Positions 1-6,598 of a DNA stretch of 22,233 bases are shown here, in pieces (within the stretch, counting starts at the first letter, position 1; every line of letters begins with the position of its first letter). Origin of the DNA: an uncultured Oscillospiraceae bacterium (lineage in GTDB: Bacteria; Bacillota; Clostridia; Oscillospirales; Acutalibacteraceae). The stretch is from assembly GCA_910588935.1 (NCBI GenBank), contig CAJUSM010000048.1:1-22233 (forward strand), given 5' to 3'. Both the position numbers and the translations under genes were made by a program. The notes beneath the pieces were generated by a model. That model made no database searches, had not been told where the DNA came from, and worked only from the letters and a program-made list of their open reading frames with translations.

Positions 1-1
1 G

Positions 2-799
2 GTCGGGACCGACCCGGTTTTCGAGCTTACTGTAGATGCCAGCCATGCCAGCCGGGCCCTGCTGCGGGCCGCCGCGGGCAACCCAGACGCCATTGTGTGC
101 TGTGGCGGGGACGGCACCTTAAGCGCCACCGTAAACATGCTGCTTGCCATTGGCGCGAAAATCCCCCTGGGCTATATTCCCGCGGGCACCACCAATGATT
201 TTGCCAACTTTTTGGGCCTGCCCAAAGAGCCGGCCCAGGCTGCCGCCTTAATTGCCGGGAGCAGCCCCTCGCCAATTGATACCGGCCGCTTTGACAACCG
301 GCATTTTGTGTATGTAGCCTCCTTTGGGGCCTTTACCCAAACCTCCTATTCTACTACCCAAAGCCTAAAGAACTCCCTTGGCCACCTGGCCTATATCCTA
401 GAGGGCATTAAGGAGCTGCCTGCGCTAAAATCCTATCCGGTGCGGGTAGAAACCGGGGAGGGCCAGGTTTTTGAGGGGGATTATCTGTTTGGCTCCATGA
501 CCAACTCCACCTCCCTTGGCGGGGTCATTAAGCTGGACCCGGGAAAGGTAGATCCCTGCGACGGCAGGTTTGAGCTAACCCTTGTCAAGCGGCCCAGAAA
601 CCTCCACGAGCTAAACCGCATTCTGCCGGCCCTAATGGGGGGCAAGGCAGATGAAGAGCTGATCACCTTTGTGCATACAAAAGGCGCGGTATTTACCTGC
701 GCCGAGCCCATGCCCTGGTCTCTAGACGGGGAATACGCCTGGGGCGGGGAAGAGGTAAAGGTAGAGGTGCAGCAAAACGCCTTGGCGCTTTACAGGTAG
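2..799 (+). CDS. YegS/DagK-type diacylglycerol/lipid kinase, 5' end missing
   Basis: Partial gene whose frame is open to the left edge; 265 residues are visible of a family usually near 300. The family phosphorylates diacylglycerol or a related lipid with ATP at the inner face of the membrane. The hallmark nucleotide-binding motif GGDGTL is present at about residues 37-42 of the visible part, followed by the typical GYIPAGTTNDFAN segment, in which substrate and ATP pockets meet. The C-terminal beta-rich domain ends with a WSLDGEY segment, matching the family's conserved DGE. An ATG at 95 lies inside the catalytic motif region and cannot be the true start. The exact lipid cannot be told from sequence. 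The next gene starts 213 bp later, so cotranscription is uncertain. Confidence 0.9.
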   Translation, partial: VGTDPVFELTVDASHASRALLRAAAGNPDAIVCCGGDGTLSATVNMLLAIGAKIPLGYIPAGTTNDFANFLGLPKEPAQAAALIAGSSPSPIDTGRFDNRHFVYVASFGAFTQTSYSTTQSLKNSLGHLAYILEGIKELPALKSYPVRVETGEGQVFEGDYLFGSMTNSTSLGGVIKLDPGKVDPCDGRFELTLVKRPRNLHELNRILPALMGGKADEELITFVHTKGAVFTCAEPMPWSLDGEYAWGGEEVKVEVQQNALALYR

Positions 800-888
800 C
801 GCAAGCCCTCCTTGCAAAGGGCTCCATCCTCCGGCTGAGGCGCCCTTGCTTACTTTTAAGAAAATTCTCTTGGGTTCTGTAAGAAAAA

Positions 889-906
889 TCCCCGGTTTAT
901 CGGGGA
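889..906. repeat. GC-rich hairpin in the intergenic gap
   Basis: TCCCCG (889-894) pairs perfectly with CGGGGA (901-906) around a 6-nt loop. On the plus strand it is preceded by AAAAA and followed by AAAATT, so the U-tract expected of an intrinsic terminator appears only when read on the minus strand, where no gene needs it. It may be a leader or 3' structure. The rest of 800-1012 holds a second small inverted repeat (AGCCCT/AGGGCT near 804-823) and an AACAC-T-GTGTT palindrome at 912-922. A TAGAAT at 947-952 could be a -10 box for the next gene, but no -35 box sits at the right distance. Confidence 0.4.
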
Positions 907-1012
907 AAATTAACACTGTGTTCAACAACTGCCCAGGGAAATCCGCTAGAATAGGAACAGAAACAAACAGAATCGGCGCCTCCTGGGGGAAGCCGCCGCA
1001 GAGGAAGGTACT

Positions 1013-1921
1013 ATGTTTGGATATGTGCGCCCCCTTAAGCCTGAGCTGCTGGTGCGGGAATACAGCCAGTATAAAGCTGTGTACTGCCAGCTATGCCGGG
1101 TTCTGGGGCAGGAATATGGGCCCTTGGCCCGGTTTGCCCTAAGCTACGACTGTGCCTTTTACGCCATGGCGGCTCTGTCCGTATCCGGCGCAAAACCCCA
1201 GGAGGACCGGGCCCGCTGCGTAATGAATCCTTTCAAGGCCTGCACCTATCTTCCCGCCCCTGGGGATTCCTACCAGAAAGCCTCTGCCCTCTGTGTGCTG
1301 TTAACCTACCATAAGCTCCGGGACAATCTGCTGGACCAGGGCTTTTTTCGCTCTCTAGGCAGCCGGCTGCTTCTGGTTTTTGCCCGGCCTATGGCCAAAA
1401 AGGCAGAAAAACGGTTTCCCTGGCTGGCCGCCGCGGCGCAAAAGGCTATGGAGGCCCAGCGCCAGGCAGAGCTGGAATTGGCCGGGCCAGACCAGTGCGC
1501 CCAGCCCACTGCCCAGCTGCTGGAGCAGGTTTTCGGCCAACTGGCTGGTTGCAACGAAAAGCTCCGCCCGGCTTTCGAGAGCTTTGGCTATTTCCTTGGC
1601 CGCTGGGTCTACCTCATGGACGCTGCCGACGACCTGGCCCAGGATTTGGCAGAGGGCAGCTTTAACCCCTTTATTGCCCGGCTGGGGCTGGAAGGGACAA
1701 AAAAGCTGGAGGGGGAACAGCGCCGCCAGGCAGAGGAAAGCTGCAATGCGGCCCTAAACGCCACCGCAGCCCGCTTGGTTTTGGCCATGAACCTGATTCC
1801 TCTCGGGGATTTTAGACCAATTATTGAGAATGTGGTAACAAAGGGCCTGCCAGAGGTGCAGCGAGAAATCCTGTTTCTCCATGTAAAGAACAAAACCCGG
1901 CGGGAATTGAAAAAGGAGTAA
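1013..1921 (+). CDS. DUF5685 family protein, function unknown
   Basis: A 302-aa soluble, mostly helical protein that I recognise as the DUF5685 family of Clostridia by its opening MFGYVRP, YCQLC and LSYD segments. No biochemical role is established that I know of. Visible features: Cys pairs C25/C28 (CxxC) and C69/C77, which could bind metal; a first aspartate motif R103-D104-N105-x2-D108; and a second, D203-x2-DD-x3-D211, followed by FNPF. Two acidic helical motifs about 100 residues apart resemble those of class I isoprenoid synthases, but that is inference. The start is supported by AGAGGAAGG just upstream (near 1000-1008). It is followed after 105 bp by a J-domain gene and then a membrane protein, and may form a functional set with them. 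Confidence 0.85.
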   Translation: MFGYVRPLKPELLVREYSQYKAVYCQLCRVLGQEYGPLARFALSYDCAFYAMAALSVSGAKPQEDRARCVMNPFKACTYLPAPGDSYQKASALCVLLTYHKLRDNLLDQGFFRSLGSRLLLVFARPMAKKAEKRFPWLAAAAQKAMEAQRQAELELAGPDQCAQPTAQLLEQVFGQLAGCNEKLRPAFESFGYFLGRWVYLMDAADDLAQDLAEGSFNPFIARLGLEGTKKLEGEQRRQAEESCNAALNATAARLVLAMNLIPLGDFRPIIENVVTKGLPEVQREILFLHVKNKTRRELKKE

Positions 1922-2026
1922 GGGCAGCGCCCTGCAAATTCTTTATGAGGCATTGCCTCCAGTCTGTTCTATTAAGGTGCTCTTGAAATTCAGAGAGTTT
2001 TGCGAGAAAGGAAATGGTTTTAAACG

Positions 2027-2641
2027 ATGACGGATCCGTATAAGGTGCTGGGCGTTTCATCCTCTGCCACAGATGAGGAGGTGAAAGACGCATACCGCAA
2101 GCTGGCCAAAAAATATCATCCAGACCAATATGCCGAAAGCCCCCTAAAGGAACTGGCCGACGAAAAGATGAAGGAAATCAACGAGGCCTATGATACCATC
2201 ACTGCCCAGCGAAAATCAGGGAGCAGCTACTACGGCGGGGCGCAGAACTCTGTAAACTATCACAGCAATTCCGGGTTTAGCGATGTGCGCAGCCTCATTA
2301 TGTCCGGCCGGATTGCCGACGCGGAACAGCTGCTCAACGGCGTGCCCGCAGACCGGCGGAATGCGGAATGGTATTTTTTAAAAGGCTCTGTGCTCTACCG
2401 CCGGGGCTGGCTGGAGGAGGCCAAAGACCACTTTTCCCGGGCCTGCCAGCTGGACCCAGGCAACGGAGAGTACAGCGCAGCCCTAAACCAGGCCATGAGC
2501 CAGCGGGGCGGTATGTATGGCGGCTATAACCCCAACCGCGCCATGGGCGGGGAATGCAATACCTGTGATATGTGCTCTGGGCTGCTAATGGCAGACTGCT
2601 GCTGCGAATGCTTAGGCGGGGACCTAATCCGCTGCTGCTAA
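2027..2641 (+). CDS. J-domain protein with TPR-like middle and cysteine-rich C-terminus
   Basis: 204 aa. Residues 1-65 form a J domain with the diagnostic HPD tripeptide at 31-33, which in known J proteins stimulates DnaK ATPase. There is no G/F region and no DnaJ-type zinc finger, so this is a specialised class III J protein, not DnaJ itself. Residues about 85-155 look like TPR helices (EWYFLKGSVLYRRGWLEEA). The tail is striking: nine cysteines between residues 177 and 204 (C177, C180, C183, C191-C193, C195, C203, C204), with the core motif ADCCCECLGGDL, suited to metal or Fe-S binding or to membrane-surface attachment. AGAAAGGAA at 2005-2014 serves as ribosome site. The downstream membrane-protein start is only 16 bp away, indicating an operon. 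Client and metal are unknown. Confidence 0.88.
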   Translation: MTDPYKVLGVSSSATDEEVKDAYRKLAKKYHPDQYAESPLKELADEKMKEINEAYDTITAQRKSGSSYYGGAQNSVNYHSNSGFSDVRSLIMSGRIADAEQLLNGVPADRRNAEWYFLKGSVLYRRGWLEEAKDHFSRACQLDPGNGEYSAALNQAMSQRGGMYGGYNPNRAMGGECNTCDMCSGLLMADCCCECLGGDLIRCC

Positions 2642-2657
2642 GAGGAGAGTGGACTCT

Positions 2658-3203
2658 ATGAAAAAATCGGGGATTCTGGCCCTCTGCGGGGTGACAACCG
2701 CCCTCTCTGTAGTGCTTATGCTTTTTGAGGGGCTGGTTTCCATAGCGTCCATTGCCATACCCGCTTTGGCTGGGTGCCTGCTTATCCCCATTGTGGCAGA
2801 GGCCGGCATAGGATACGCTTTGGGGGCCTATGGGGCTACAGGGCTTTTGTCCCTCCTGCTGGTTCCAGACCGAGAGGCGGCCCTCATCTATCTCCTGTTC
2901 TTTGGCTATTATCCGGTTTTGTTCGCGGTGCTAAGCAAAATCAGGCAGCCAGCCCTGCGCTGGATAACAAAGCTGGCGCTATTCAATGGGGCCGCTGTTT
3001 TAGAGGCCGTGCTGGCAATTTCTCTCTTAGGCGTGTCCCCCCAGGAGTTTACCCAGCTGCCCTTTGTAGGGGCCTATGGCCCGGCAGTGTTGCTGGGCCT
3101 GGCGAATGTGGTGTTTATTCTGTACGATTTTGCGCTGGCGGGGCTAATCACCCAGTACTACCAGCGGTTCCGGCGGATTGTGAAAAGGTTTCTGCAGCGC
3201 TGA
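2658..3203 (+). CDS. small polytopic membrane protein, function unknown
   Basis: 181 aa with about five or six hydrophobic helices and a basic C-terminal end (RFRRIVKRFLQR) that should be cytoplasmic. I chose ATG 2658 because AGAGGAGAG at 2641-2649 lies about 9 bases before it; an in-frame GTG at 2649 falls within that ribosome site. A motif VPDREAA followed by FFGYYP lies between the third and fourth hydrophobic stretches and looks conserved in clostridial homologues that I recall. Size and helix pattern resemble ECF-transporter S components, but no ECF module is present and I cannot assign a substrate. It is the last gene of the three-gene set and is closed by a strong terminator 25 bp later. 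Confidence 0.8.
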   Translation: MKKSGILALCGVTTALSVVLMLFEGLVSIASIAIPALAGCLLIPIVAEAGIGYALGAYGATGLLSLLLVPDREAALIYLLFFGYYPVLFAVLSKIRQPALRWITKLALFNGAAVLEAVLAISLLGVSPQEFTQLPFVGAYGPAVLLGLANVVFILYDFALAGLITQYYQRFRRIVKRFLQR

Positions 3204-3227
3204 AGCCGCCTGGCCCTGAATTTTTTT

Positions 3228-3260
3228 AGAAGGCTTTATTCTATAAGGCCTTCTTTTTTT
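3228..3260 (+). terminator. intrinsic terminator after the DUF5685/J/membrane set
   Basis: A 12-bp stem (3228-3239 with 3243-3254, one G-U wobble) closes a 3-nt loop and runs straight into a T-tract ending at 3260. It separates the three-gene set from the XRE regulator. Confidence 0.92.
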
Positions 3261-3283
3261 GCCCTCTCCTTTCTTTTTTCTCC

Positions 3284-3355
3284 AGGTTGCCCAGCAGGAA
3301 ACTTTCTTAACCAAAATTTCCTGCGCATCGCTTGCTTTCTCCGCCCTGGCAACCT
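3284..3355. repeat. nested inverted repeats at the XRE promoter, candidate operator
   Basis: The outer arms AGGTTGCC (3284-3291) and GGCAACCT (3348-3355) are perfectly complementary. Inside them, GCAGGAAA (3294-3301) and TTTCCTGC (3317-3324) are also perfectly complementary. The pairs sit upstream of the predicted start site, so they would not be in the transcript and more likely act as DNA, for example as binding sites of the downstream regulator. Confidence 0.55.
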
Positions 3356-3360
3356 ATACT
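3332..3360 (+). promoter_or_regulatory. sigma-A promoter for the XRE-ABC unit
   Basis: TTGCTT at 3332-3337 and TATACT at 3355-3360 are separated by exactly 17 bp. The start site would be near 3367, leaving a very short leader that still contains the AGAGGTGAGAG ribosome site before ATG 3378. The right arm of an inverted repeat (3348-3355) lies in the spacer and touches the -10 box. Confidence 0.7.
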
Positions 3361-3377
3361 GATGAAGAGGTGAGAGC

Positions 3378-4499
3378 ATGAGAGAAATCAACATAGGCCA
3401 GGTTTTGGTAGAGCACCGCCGGAAACGAGGGGTTACCCAGGAGGAGCTGGCAGAGCACATCGGCGTTTCTAAAACCGCGGTGTCCAAATGGGAGACCGCC
3501 ACCACCTACCCAGACATTGCCCTTTTGCCCCGGCTAGCCGCCTTTTTTAATATCACCATTGATCAGCTAATGGGCTACCGCCCCCAAATGGAAAAGGAGG
3601 AGATCCGCAAGCTTCACCAAAGCCTGACCCAGGAGTTTGGCTCCGCCCCTTTCTCAGAAGTGATGGACCGCTGCCGGGAAATTGCCAAACGATATTTCGC
3701 CTGCCCAGAGCTGCTGTTTCAGCTGGCCTGCCTGTATGTAAACCACTGCGCCTTGGCCGGGGAGCTCAGCCGTTCTCTCGCTGTGATAGAAGAGGCCATG
3801 GCCCTGTTTATCCGAGTAAAAGAGGAGAGCAGCGATGGTTTTCTTGTTAGCCAGGCCGTAAATATGGAAGGCTTCTGCCTGCTCAGGCTGGGAAGGACCC
3901 AGGAGGCTGTTCAGCTGTTAAAGGAAACCGTCTCTCTGCATATGGCCCCGGAGTGCCTGCTGGCTGAGGCATACCAGATGGCCGGAAACCAGAAGGAGGC
4001 CAGGCGTACCCTGCAGGCCGGCATGTACCAGACTGTTCTGGAGGTAATGAACCTTATGCTCTCTTATCTGGCCATGTGCCAAGAGAGCCCAGAGGCTTTC
4101 GCCGAAACCGCCCGCCGCATCCAGGCCCTTGAAGCGTGTTTTCGGCTGAATGCCCTGCATCCTGGGTTCATGCTCTCCGTTTACCTTTCCTTGGCCCAAG
4201 GGTACATGGCTCAAGGCCAAGAAGAGCGGGCCTTGGATATGCTGGAACAATACAAGGGGCTGGCCCTTTCCGATATTGATCTCCTGCGGCTGCACGGTGA
4301 CGATTACTTTACCCTGCTGGATGGTTGGCTGGAAGAAAACCTCACCTTGGGCCGGAATTTGCCTAGGCACGAAACAGCCATACGCAAAAGCGTTTTAGAT
4401 TCCCTTGCCGGGCTTCCAGCCTTTGCGGGCTTAAAGAAAAATCCCCGATTCCAGGAGATACTGCGCAAAATAGAACATGACAGGAGGTATGCAATATGA
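3378..4499 (+). CDS. XRE-family regulator with TPR-like C-terminal domain
   Basis: 373 aa. Residues about 6-66 are a canonical Cro/CI helix-turn-helix (TQEELAEHIGVSKTAVSKWET, with the recognition helix at SKTAVSKW). The remaining 300 residues are alpha-helical, with repeated A-x-x-L-x-x-x-Y patterns, consistent with tetratricopeptide repeats as in RRNPP-type regulators that sense peptides; whether this one does is unknown. GAGGTGAGAG precedes ATG 3378. The stop codon overlaps the next start (ATGA at 4496-4499), so it is translationally coupled to an ABC transporter ATPase. A local regulator controlling the transporter, and perhaps itself through the inverted repeats in its promoter, is the simplest reading. 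Confidence 0.85.
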   Translation: MREINIGQVLVEHRRKRGVTQEELAEHIGVSKTAVSKWETATTYPDIALLPRLAAFFNITIDQLMGYRPQMEKEEIRKLHQSLTQEFGSAPFSEVMDRCREIAKRYFACPELLFQLACLYVNHCALAGELSRSLAVIEEAMALFIRVKEESSDGFLVSQAVNMEGFCLLRLGRTQEAVQLLKETVSLHMAPECLLAEAYQMAGNQKEARRTLQAGMYQTVLEVMNLMLSYLAMCQESPEAFAETARRIQALEACFRLNALHPGFMLSVYLSLAQGYMAQGQEERALDMLEQYKGLALSDIDLLRLHGDDYFTLLDGWLEENLTLGRNLPRHETAIRKSVLDSLAGLPAFAGLKKNPRFQEILRKIEHDRRYAI

Positions 4500-5404
4500 T
4501 GGCGGCTGCCCTAAACAATATTTCTAAAGCATATTCCGGCGGCAAAAAGGCGGTGGATTCGGTGAGTCTTTCCCTGAACCCCGGTGAAGTATTTGGGTTT
4601 TTGGGCCCTAACGGCGCGGGAAAAACCACTACAGTAAAGCTGCTTAACGGAATGCTGACTCCCACCAGCGGATCCTGCACTGTGTTCGGACTAGAACCTG
4701 GGCAAAGTCCAGAAAAGGTCCACGCTTTGGCAGGCGTTGTTACTGAGCACGCCCAGATGTACAATAATCTCACCGGCCTGCAAAACCTGATATTCTTTGG
4801 CAATCTTTTTGGTTTGGAGCCAGAGGAAAGCCGGAAACGGGGATGTGAATTGCTCCGGCAGCTAGAGCTGGAGCAGGCGGCGGAGCAAAAGCTTTCAGCC
4901 TATTCCACTGGTATGCGCCAACGGCTCTCTCTGGCCCGGGCCCTGGTCCACCGGCCCAGAATCCTGTTTCTGGATGAGCCCACCTCTGGCCTGGATCCGG
5001 AAAGCGCCCAAAATGTCCACGCCATCATACGCCGGCTGGCCAGCGAGGAGGGGATAACCGTGTTTTTGTGCACCCACCAGCTCCGCTATGCCCAGGAGAT
5101 ATGCACCCGGTACGGGCTGATGGCAGAGGGCCGGCTGCTGGCAGAGGGGACCCTAGACGCGCTGCGGGAAAAAGCAGGGGCAGGTATGTCGGCAGAAATC
5201 CAGGCACAGGGCGCGCCGGCGGAGCTCGCCCGGTGGCAAACAGCCCCCGGCCAATTCCAAATCCCCATATGCACTGAGGAAGAACTCCCCCGCCTGGCCC
5301 GGAGCATTATGGAATCTGGCGGAAATCTCTATCATATTTCCGCCAAGCTGCCCTCTTTGGAGGATATCTATTTTGCGCTGACCAGCGAGAAGGAGGCCCA
5401 ATAA
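4496..5404 (+). CDS. ABC transporter ATP-binding protein (CcmA/NatA type)
   Basis: 302 aa, a single nucleotide-binding domain of the ABC-2 exporter class. Walker A is GPNGAGKTT at 37-45. The signature is degenerate, YSTGMRQR near 136-143 in place of LSGGQ, which is usual in this class. Walker B is ILFLDEP at about 156-162, the D-loop is SGLD at 164-167 and the switch histidine is H194. A C-terminal stretch of about 90 residues (after residue 215) is a DrrA/NatA-like accessory region. AGGAGG at 4482-4487 lies 8 bases before ATG 4496; a second ATG at 4499 is possible. It works with the permease whose start overlaps its stop by one base. Cargo is unknown: drugs, antimicrobial peptides, sodium or lipids are all possible for the family. 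Confidence 0.93.
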   Translation: MMAAALNNISKAYSGGKKAVDSVSLSLNPGEVFGFLGPNGAGKTTTVKLLNGMLTPTSGSCTVFGLEPGQSPEKVHALAGVVTEHAQMYNNLTGLQNLIFFGNLFGLEPEESRKRGCELLRQLELEQAAEQKLSAYSTGMRQRLSLARALVHRPRILFLDEPTSGLDPESAQNVHAIIRRLASEEGITVFLCTHQLRYAQEICTRYGLMAEGRLLAEGTLDALREKAGAGMSAEIQAQGAPAELARWQTAPGQFQIPICTEEELPRLARSIMESGGNLYHISAKLPSLEDIYFALTSEKEAQ

Positions 5405-6201
5405 TGCATAGCAGAACCCGCCAGATGGCCGCAATTGTGGGGAAGGATATTCAGAGCGTAACCACGAACAAGCGGATGTTTTCTGTCCTGTTAATTGTCC
5501 CCATTGTGCTTACCATTTTCCTGCCCACCATATTTATTGTTTCCCTTCGTTTTGCTCCCCAGGGCGGCGAAGAGCTGACAGAGCTTTTAAAGCAGTTTCC
5601 CCTTCCCGCCCAGGGCGACGGAAGGCTGCTTACCCTAATCGGACTAATGCTCAACTACATCCTACCGACCTTTTTCCTGATGATCCCGGTAATGGCCTCC
5701 TCAGTGATGGCCGCCGGATCCTTTGTAGGGGAAAAGGAAAAGCGCACTCTGGAAACCCTTCTTTACTGTCCCCTTTCTCTTAAAGAGATTTTCCGGGCAA
5801 AGGTGGCCGCCTCCTTTTTGCTGAGCATGTTTGTGTCTATCCTGTCCTTTTTGGCCATGCTGGCAGTCATTGAGGCGGAAACCGCTGTTTTTACAGGAAG
5901 CCTGGTGCTCCCAGATGCAAAGTGGCTGTTGGTCATGCTGCTGGTTGCCCCCTCCCTCTCTTTAATTGCCATTACCCTAATTGTTCGGGTATCGGCCAAG
6001 GCCCAAAGTGTAGAGGATGCCCAGCAAGGGGCGGTTTTTCTGGTGCTGCCCCTCATTCTGCTGATTGTTGGCCAGTTTTCAGGGGTGCTGCTGATCAATG
6101 GATGGCTTATGCTGGCCATTGGCCTGGTATGCGCGGTGCTGGCAGCGGTATTGCTTAAGCGGGCAATGGGCAAATTCCGGTACGAAACACTGCTGCAATA
6201 G
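5404..6201 (+). CDS. ABC-2 type transporter permease
   Basis: 265 aa, membrane half of the exporter encoded with the preceding ATPase. About six hydrophobic helices are visible: one at residues 26-48, then an extracellular stretch of roughly 30 residues, then five more. The GSFVGEKEKRTLETLLYCPLS segment after the second helix is the cytoplasmic coupling helix typical of NatB/YhaP-like ABC-2 permeases (EKExxTLExLL). The start ATG is within TAATG, overlapping the ATPase stop by one base, which indicates coupled translation. A perfect terminator hairpin follows about 95 bp after the stop. The final residues (KRAMGKFRYETLLQ) look complete. Confidence 0.9.
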   Translation: MHSRTRQMAAIVGKDIQSVTTNKRMFSVLLIVPIVLTIFLPTIFIVSLRFAPQGGEELTELLKQFPLPAQGDGRLLTLIGLMLNYILPTFFLMIPVMASSVMAAGSFVGEKEKRTLETLLYCPLSLKEIFRAKVAASFLLSMFVSILSFLAMLAVIEAETAVFTGSLVLPDAKWLLVMLLVAPSLSLIAITLIVRVSAKAQSVEDAQQGAVFLVLPLILLIVGQFSGVLLINGWLMLAIGLVCAVLAAVLLKRAMGKFRYETLLQ

Positions 6202-6269
6202 TGGCAAATCATCCCCAAAACGCCTCCTCCCCGGCTAAAAAGCCAAGCCTTGAGGGAACGCCGGGCAAC

Positions 6270-6350
6270 TATTTCGCAAAAACCGCGAAATAAGCCAAAG
6301 AGCTCCTTCCCAGGAGCTCTTTTCATTTTGCGGAAAGGCCCCGCAAAATG
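6270..6350. repeat. three consecutive perfect hairpins
   Basis: Hairpin 1: TATTTCGC (6270-6277) with GCGAAATA (6285-6292). Hairpin 2: an 11-bp stem at 6297-6322. Hairpin 3: CATTTTGCGG (6324-6333) with CCGCAAAATG (6341-6350), 10 bp and a 7-nt loop. TTTTGCG in hairpin 3 can also pair with CGCAAAA of hairpin 1 (6275-6281), so alternative folds are possible. The rest of the 6202-6598 gap holds a smaller hairpin (GAAGCT/AGCTTC, 6422-6437) and the activase promoter; I see no gene in it. Confidence 0.65.
6297..6323 (+). terminator. intrinsic terminator after the XRE-ABC unit
   Basis: Perfect 11-bp stem (6297-6307 with 6312-6322) around a TCCC loop, ending in TTTT with a second T-run after CA. It sits 95 bp downstream of the permease stop. 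Confidence 0.8.
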
Positions 6351-6473
6351 GCCCGGCTGGCCAAGAAAGCTCCTGCCCTCCACAGCCTTTCAGAAAGCCG
6401 GAGCATAGGGCAATGGGACCTGAAGCTTTACAGCTTCCCCACAATTTTCAAGCAAGCTTCTTTTCCAGGCGTG

Positions 6474-6502
6474 TTGATTTTTCCGTCGGAAAATGGTATC
6501 AT
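6474..6502 (+). promoter_or_regulatory. sigma-A promoter for the activase unit
   Basis: TTGATT (6474-6479) and TATCAT (6497-6502) are 17 bp apart. The start site is expected near 6509, giving a leader of about 90 nt before ATG 6599. Confidence 0.65.
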
Positions 6503-6503
6503 T

Positions 6504-6541
6504 CTTAATGGGTATTTAGGGCTTGGCCCTGGCCCATTAAG
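6504..6541. repeat. palindrome at the activase transcription start, candidate operator or leader hairpin
   Basis: CTTAATGGG (6504-6512) is perfectly complementary to CCCATTAAG (6533-6541). A nested stem AGGGC/GCCCT (6518-6522 with 6526-6530) sits inside. The left arm spans the predicted start site just after the -10 box. It could block polymerase when bound by a repressor, or fold as a 5' structure. Confidence 0.55.
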
Positions 6542-6598
6542 AGTTGTATTGTTGCCGCCACCCAAAAAGGGCGCGGTGGAAAGGAAGATAGCCAGCCA

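Noticed and set aside
6202..6598. CRISPR array or riboswitch in the long gap before the activase
   Set aside because: The hairpins differ in sequence and are not spaced direct repeats, and no known riboswitch core is recognisable.
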